23,843 nt of DNA from a virus: the IMG/VR virus record IMGVR_UViG_3300009136_000034, positions 1 through 23,843 of that record, one strand, 5' to 3'. Below, piece by piece: positions 23,295-23,843 of this stretch; the stretch's first letter is position 1; every line of letters starts with the position of its first letter. The notes beneath the pieces are model-generated. The model did no database searches. It saw nothing but the letters and a program-made list of their open reading frames with translations, and was not told where the DNA came from. Position numbers and translations under genes: made by a program.

Positions 23295-23573
23295 TTGCGT
23301 TTGTCCTGCTGAGATCGGCTTACCTATGCCGTTTAGAAATTTATTTTTGCAATTATCTGCATTATGTTAAAAAAGGGGTTGCGTTTGTCAATCAGGTAGG
23401 TATAATGAAAGCTCGAATCAAGGGAGGGGTGGACGCGGAGGGTGCCCGACTTTCGCGGAAAGCGAATAGTTCGCATTTGCGCATTATGTTAACTCGCCCG
23501 CTACCGTTTTGAATTTTTCGCACTAAGCCCCTGACCCACCCCGGTAGGATACGCGCATTGCTTGCGTTTGTCA
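23295..23573 (+). repeat. Three copies of TTGCGTTTGTC
   Basis: The 11-mer TTGCGTTTGTC occurs at 23295-23305, 23379-23389 and 23562-23572; the last two share one more base (A). In both of these a TATAAT-like or CATAAT element lies within 20 bases downstream on the plus strand. They may be promoter or operator parts facing rightward. Confidence 0.5.
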
Positions 23574-23690
23574 ACAGGAATTTAACATAATCCAGAAAAT
23601 AAAAAGTCTTTTTTTTCAATGCATTATGTTAAATGGCACGCTAATTGCCACGGCAAAAACCATGCCAGCTGCATTATGTTAAATGGCACG
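23359..23690. repeat. Right block of GCATTATGTTAA-type repeats
   Basis: Copies lie at 23359-23373, 23481-23495, 23579-23592 (minus orientation), 23621-23635 and 23671-23685. The last two belong to an exact 20-bp direct repeat, GCATTATGTTAAATGGCACG, at 23621-23640 and 23671-23690, 50 bases apart. With the left block there are about 13 copies. The non-coding stretch 23202-23779 holds these motifs, the promoter candidates and no supported gene. Confidence 0.8.
23379..23406 (+). promoter_or_regulatory. Candidate rightward promoter
   Basis: TATAAT at 23401-23406 is a perfect -10 box; TTGCGT at 23379-23384 gives a weak -35 box at 16 bases. It points toward the contig end, where plus-strand genes may begin beyond the break. 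No convincing plus-strand gene follows inside the window. Confidence 0.3.
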
Positions 23691-23779
23691 ATTCTTGACG
23701 TGCAGGCAAGCGATTCTAAGCCCTTGTGAGCGATTCAAAATACAATTGGATACTAGGGCAAGGGTATACGCTGAAAGGG

Positions 23780-23843
23780 CTGTCTCTTATACACATCTGA
23801 CGCTGCCGACGAAGGCTTAGGTGTAGATCTCGGTGGTCGCCGT
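23780..23843 (+). other. Illumina Nextera/P5 adapter read-through (not phage DNA)
   Basis: CTGTCTCTTATACACATCT at 23780-23798 is the transposase mosaic end, GACGCTGCCGACGA at 23799-23812 completes the Read 1 adapter complement, AGGCTTAG at 23813-23820 is in the i5 index place, and 23821-23843 is the complement of the P5 flow-cell sequence. Biological sequence therefore ends at 23779. Confidence 0.97.

Noticed and set aside
23405-23512. Plus-strand frame of 35 codons after the candidate TATAAT
   Set aside because: The ATG overlaps the -10 box, has no ribosome binding site, and includes a copy of the main repeat.
23392-23619. Minus-strand frame of 75 codons over the right repeat block
   Set aside because: It starts with TTG, has no ribosome binding site, and runs through the repeats, which look like DNA sites rather than coding sequence.
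22020-23690. CRISPR array
   Set aside because: The repeats are short (12-20 bp), irregularly spaced, occur in both orientations, and no cas gene is nearby.
23780-23843. Transposon end or attachment site at the contig end
   Set aside because: The Tn5-type mosaic end is followed by Read 1 adapter, index and P5 sequence, so it is library adapter.

Overview
The window is one arm of a double-stranded DNA tailed phage (or prophage-like) contig. Every supported protein-coding gene lies on the minus strand, so the genes are expressed from high to low coordinates. Order and families point to a long-tailed (siphovirus-type) virion: Mu gpF-like minor head protein, 2OG-Fe(II) oxygenase, XkdF-type prohead protease, scaffold, HK97-fold major capsid protein, a long block of fibre/adhesin-like proteins, DnaT-like connector, head-closure protein, HK97 gp10-like neck protein, tail terminator, tail tube, and a tail assembly chaperone with a lambda-like slippery site. 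The tape measure would come next and is cut off at base 1. No tRNA, integrase or other host gene is present, so the host cannot be named.

Layout in transcription order. Bases 23202-23779 are non-coding regulatory sequence with repeats. Bases 22360-23201 hold a three-gene island (74, 27 and 154 residues), with a candidate promoter in front and an intrinsic terminator behind. Bases 21961-22288 are again repeat-rich and non-coding. Bases 21433-21960 encode an HNH-like endonuclease. Bases 16532-21388 are the head module. Bases 4379-15930 are mostly predicted beta-rich virion-surface proteins. Bases 24-4379 are the neck and tail module. Genes are tightly packed and many junctions are TAATG or TAAATG, which suggests translational coupling. 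Two intrinsic terminators bracket the small gene after the capsid gene and probably step expression down.

The most notable observations are: (i) about 13 copies of a GCATTATGTTAA core motif confined to the two non-coding blocks around the small-gene island, plus a second 14-bp motif, one copy of which fills the spacer of the island's predicted promoter; (ii) a virion protein built from nine-residue repeats with Arg at almost every ninth position; (iii) a correctly phased GGGAAAC slippery heptamer near the end of the tail chaperone gene; (iv) an internal in-frame start with a good ribosome binding site in the scaffold gene, like lambda C/Nu3; (v) a 2OG-Fe(II) oxygenase inside the head operon; (vi) an 11.5-kb fibre/adhesin cassette between capsid and neck genes, an uncommon place.

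The last 64 bases (23780-23843) are Nextera/P5 sequencing adapter with an index, not phage DNA. Terminase and portal genes, normally just upstream of the Mu gpF-like gene, are not in the window.
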